DNA from: Streptomyces sp. WMMC940
GTDB lineage: Bacteria > Actinomycetota > Actinomycetes > Streptomycetales > Streptomycetaceae
Assembly (NCBI RefSeq): GCF_027460265.1
Contig: NZ_JAPZBC010000001.1
Span: forward strand, 7,242,001 to 7,306,000
Length of the DNA stretch: 64,000 nt
Reading direction: 5' to 3'
Every line of letters starts with the position of its first letter. Positions within the stretch are counted from its first letter, which is position 1. Shown one piece after another: positions 61,801 through 64,000 of the stretch. The translations under genes were made by a program, and so were the position numbers. Under the pieces are notes generated by a model. The model saw only the letters and a program-made list of their open reading frames with translations. It did no database searches and had not been told where the DNA came from.

Positions 61801-64000
61801 GCGGCGCGTCGGGGTCCAGCGGCAGATAGGCGGCGCCGGACTTGTGGACCGCGAGGACCGCCTCCATGAAGCCGGCGGTGCGCGGCAGGGCCAGGGCCAC
61901 GAGGCGTTCCGGCCCCGCGCCGTGCCCGACGAGCAGCCGGGCGAGGCGGTTGGACCGTTCGTCGAGCCGGGCATAGGTGAGTTCGACACCGTCCGAGGCC
62001 ACGGCCGGCGCACCCGGCCAGGCGCGTACACACGCGTCGAACAGCGCGGGCACCGTCGTCGGCTCCGGCTGCAGTGGGCGGGAGTGCCAGCCGCCCGCCA
62101 GTCTGCGCCGCTCGTCGTCGCCGAGGATCCCGACCCGTCCCACCGTGACGTCCGGATCCGCGGCCACGGCCCGCAGGACCCGCCGCAGCCGGTCCGCGAA
62201 GGACTGGGCGGTGGCGTGGTCGAACAGATCCGCGCTGTACTCCAGCACGCCGTCGACGCCGCTGCCGTCGGCCCGTTCGACGAAGTCGAACGACAGGTCG
62301 AACTTGGCCGACGTCTGCGCCACCTCCGCCCGGCGGGACCGCATTCCGAAGAGGTCGGCCTCCTCCTCGCCGGACGCGAGGTAGACCACCATCACCTGGA
62401 ACAGCGGATGGCGTGCGAGCGACCGCTCCGGGTTGACCACCTCCACCAGCCGCTCGAAGGGCACGTCCTGGTGGTCGAACGCGGACAGGTCGGTCTCCCG
62501 CACCCGGGCGAGCAGTTCCCGGAACGTCGGATCGCCGGAGGTGTCCGTGCGCAGCACGAGGGTGTTGAGGAAGAACCCGACCAGATCCTCCAGGGCGGCG
62601 TCGGTCCGCCCCGACACCGGGCTGCCGATCGGGATGTCGTGGCCCGCGCCGAGCCTCGTGAGCAACGTGGCCACCGCGGCCTGCAGCACCATGAACACAC
62701 TGGCGCCGTGCTCCCGGGCCAGTCGGTGGAGATCCGCGGCCAGTTCGGCGTCGAGCGAGAGGTCGGCCGAACCGCCCCGGTGGCTCGCCTCCGCGGGGCG
62801 GGGCCGGTCGGCGGGCAGCGCCAGCTCCTCGGGGAGCCCGTCGAGGGCCTGCCGCCAGTAGGCGATCTGTCGTGCCGCGCGGCTTCCCGGATCCCGCTCG
62901 TCGCCGAGGACCTGTCGCTGCCAGAGCGTGTAGTCGGCGTACTGGAGCGACAGCGGCGCCCAGTCGGGGGCCCGGCCCGCGGCGCGCGCGGCGTAGGCGA
63001 CGCCCAGGTCCCGGTGCAGCGGGGCCTCCGACCACTCGTCACCGGCGATGTGGTGCAGCAGGAGCAGCAGCGTCCACTCGTGCTCGCCCGTGCGGAACAC
63101 ATGGACGCGCAGCGGGGGTTCGCGGTCCAGTTCGAAGCCGTACGCCCCCGCCTCCGCCAGCCGGTCCGCGAGGCGTTCCGGCGCGACGTCCTCCACCGCG
63201 AACGGGACACGGAGCCCGCCGGGGTCGAGCACCCGCTGGAAGGCCCGGCCGCCCTCCTCGGGGAAGACCGTCCGCAGCGTCTCGTGCCGCCCGGCCAGGT
63301 CGTGCACCGCGGCCCGCAGTGCCTCCACGTCCAGGTCGCCCGTCAGCGACCACGCGGAGGGGATGTTGTACGTGGGGCTGGGGCCCTCCACCCGGTAGAG
63401 CACCCACAGCCGCTGCTGGGCCGAGGACGGCGGAAGCCGCTCCGGGCGCGTCCGCACCACGGGTGCCGGGCGGGCACCCGACGCGTCCGAGCCGTCCGCC
63501 GCCAGCCGCTCCGCGAGGCGCGCCGGTGTCGGTGCGTCGAACACCGTGCGCAGGGAGACCTCCGTCCCGAGCACGGCCCGGATCCTCGCCGTCAGCCGCA
63601 TCGCCAGCAGGGAGTGGCCGCCGAGCGCGAAGAAGTCGTCGTCGACGCCCACGTCGCGTACGTCGAGGACGGCGGCGAACGCCTCGCACAGCACGTCCTC
63701 GCGGGGCGAGCGGGGCCGCCGGCCCGGGCCCGACCCGGCGAACTCCGGCGCCGGGAGCGCCTTCTCGTCGAGCTTGCCGCTCACCGTGCGCGGGAGCGCG
63801 GGCACGGTGACGAAGGCCGCGGGCACCATGTGCGCGGGCAGTGCGGACGCGGCCCGGAGGCGCAGTTCGGCCGCGTCGGGAACGCGGTCCCCGACCGGCA
63901 GGACGTACGCCACCAGCCTGGGCACCCCAGGGGTGTCCTCACGGACCACCACGGCCGCGGAGGCCACCTCCGGGTGCCCGGCGAGCGCCGACTCGATCTC
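58847..64000 (-). CDS. Siderophore-type non-ribosomal peptide synthetase (C-terminal part)
   Basis: About 1717 codons are inside the window; the start lies beyond position 64000. Reading from the right edge: end of an adenylation domain ([20 protein letters not shown]), a carrier domain with [11 protein letters not shown] (Ser near 63613), an LCL-type condensation domain of about 63455-62100 with HHIAGDEWS, an adenylation domain of about 62090-60560 with [11 protein letters not shown] and [10 protein letters not shown], a carrier domain with [11 protein letters not shown] near 60410, and an epimerization domain of about 60270-58860 with [19 protein letters not shown] and VEFNYLGRF. Specificity residues of the complete A domain read D-A-Q-E-V-V-L-V-D-(K). 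There is no thioesterase, so release needs another protein. Confidence 0.93.
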   Translation of the reverse strand, partial: EIESALAGHPEVASAAVVVREDTPGVPRLVAYVLPVGDRVPDAAELRLRAASALPAHMVPAAFVTVPALPRTVSGKLDEKALPAPEFAGSGPGRRPRSPREDVLCEAFAAVLDVRDVGVDDDFFALGGHSLLAMRLTARIRAVLGTEVSLRTVFDAPTPARLAERLAADGSDASGARPAPVVRTRPERLPPSSAQQRLWVLYRVEGPSPTYNIPSAWSLTGDLDVEALRAAVHDLAGRHETLRTVFPEEGGRAFQRVLDPGGLRVPFAVEDVAPERLADRLAEAGAYGFELDREPPLRVHVFRTGEHEWTLLLLLHHIAGDEWSEAPLHRDLGVAYAARAAGRAPDWAPLSLQYADYTLWQRQVLGDERDPGSRAARQIAYWRQALDGLPEELALPADRPRPAEASHRGGSADLSLDAELAADLHRLAREHGASVFMVLQAAVATLLTRLGAGHDIPIGSPVSGRTDAALEDLVGFFLNTLVLRTDTSGDPTFRELLARVRETDLSAFDHQDVPFERLVEVVNPERSLARHPLFQVMVVYLASGEEEADLFGMRSRRAEVAQTSAKFDLSFDFVERADGSGVDGVLEYSADLFDHATAQSFADRLRRVLRAVAADPDVTVGRVGILGDDERRRLAGGWHSRPLQPEPTTVPALFDACVRAWPGAPAVASDGVELTYARLDERSNRLARLLVGHGAGPERLVALALPRTAGFMEAVLAVHKSGAAYLPLDPDAPPERTAHVLADARPVLTVTTADLAAALPPGADRLVLDDPTTAERIAAQDAAPVTDAERTGPLNPRHPAYVIYTSGSTGRPKGVVVTHEALGNLFHSHRETLYAPAVASTGRRHLRAGHAWSFFFDASWQPQLWLLDGHCVHIVSEEVRRDPELLVAAVVRHGFDFLEVTPSLFAEMAVSGLVRGEECPLAVVGVGGEAVPLALWRRLASLRGTEAFNLYGPTESTVDALVARVGDGERPLVGRPVAGTRAHVLDGLLQPVPPGVPGELYLSGGGLARGYLGSPGLTAERFVADPFGPPGSRLYRTGDLARWTSDGRVDFLGRADEQVKVRGFRIEPAEIESALTGHPAVRRALVTVHEEGAGRRLVAYAVAAGGAAPDAGALRAHVAALLPDHMVPAAVVLLERFPELANGKLDRGALPAPDFSAPASGRPPGNERERALCAAFAEVLGLEQVGAEADFFALGGDSIVAMQLVSRARAAGVRISPRQVFRHRTPAGLSAVARAVGAAAPPPEDDGTGTVPLTPVMHWLRELGGPIATYHQAALVRTPGELDRQGLTAVLQAVADRHDMLRATLVRPSRDDTRDWSLHVPGPGTVDAADWLVRVDVSGLDAAALGETVREHAHAARALLDPDAGAMVRAVWFDAGGAPGRLLLMAHHLVVDGVSWRVLLPDLAAAWRAVSAGRHVRLDPVETSFARWSGLLAESAVTRDREAELPLWTAVLDGDSEPFPLVREPDPDRDTTASLRELSLRLPSELTGPLLSAVPAAFGADVDDVLLAGLAVAFADRRRRDGSPATSVLVDLEGHGREEELAGEEAGLSRTVGWFTSVFPVRLDAGDADPADAMAGGPAAEEAVRRVRGHLASLPAGGTGYGMLRHLNPRTREILANRVRPRVEFNYLGRFGIPEETDWSYAPEEDHADIGPGPAMREGHVLSINVVAEDRADGPVLAAHWSYLEGVVPRETVQDLAETWFRALRGLVARAERKGRG

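Overview
The window comes from a high-GC actinomycete, almost certainly a Streptomyces-type chromosome. Codon third positions are nearly all G or C. GTG starts and purine-rich ribosome sites are common. The gene set is typical of the group: a SARP/AfsR-like regulator, a MerR-SulP pair, a DUF1206 protein, HtpX-PspAB, a ROK regulator, an MbtH-like protein and a siderophore-type NRPS. I saw no rRNA, tRNA, CRISPR array, integrase, transposase or phage gene.

Positions 1-24.6 kb are mostly small regulatory, envelope and stress units. They include a GAF-PP2C phosphatase, a histone H1-like winged-helix protein, an MFS/PIG-L pair, a 1052-aa SARP-family regulator diverging from a methyltransferase, a MerR regulator diverging from a SulP transporter, a membrane-anchored Mrr-like nuclease, a NAD kinase, two hydrolases, an orphan LuxR-type HTH protein and a Xi-class GST. 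Long perfect stem-loops separate many transcription units; the longest has a 31-bp stem at 22.92 kb.

Positions 24.9-28.3 kb form a molybdate unit: an HTH-TOBE regulator with a probably leaderless start, ModA, and a ModB-ModC fusion. Positions 28.7-32.1 kb hold small hypothetical proteins, a lipoprotein, a nitrobindin-like protein and a methyltransferase. Positions 32.8-36.6 kb encode dTDP-L-rhamnose synthesis (rmlA-rmlC-rmlB-rmlD). These converge on a bicistron of a TPR membrane protein and a glycosyltransferase-methyltransferase fusion, which points to a rhamnose-containing glycan.

Positions 39.3-53.4 kb are again small units: a FAD/NAD(P) oxidoreductase, a decayed ohr gene beside an XRE-cupin/small-membrane-protein pair, an HxlR regulator diverging from a hotdog thioesterase, a two-component system, a ROK regulator, and a MarR regulator flanked by an NmrA-like reductase and a VOC protein. 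The MarR and VOC genes are preceded by near-identical operator-like sequences. PspAB and HtpX follow.

Positions 53.4 kb to the right edge are the left end of an iron-regulated siderophore locus. A DmdR/IdeR-type iron box precedes two overlapping ABC half-transporters and a siderophore-binding lipoprotein. An MbtH-like gene and a large NRPS run towards them on the other strand. The ABC pair is strongly asymmetric: one composite ATP site looks intact and the other is degenerate on both partners. The NRPS runs off the right edge and ends in an epimerization domain without a thioesterase.
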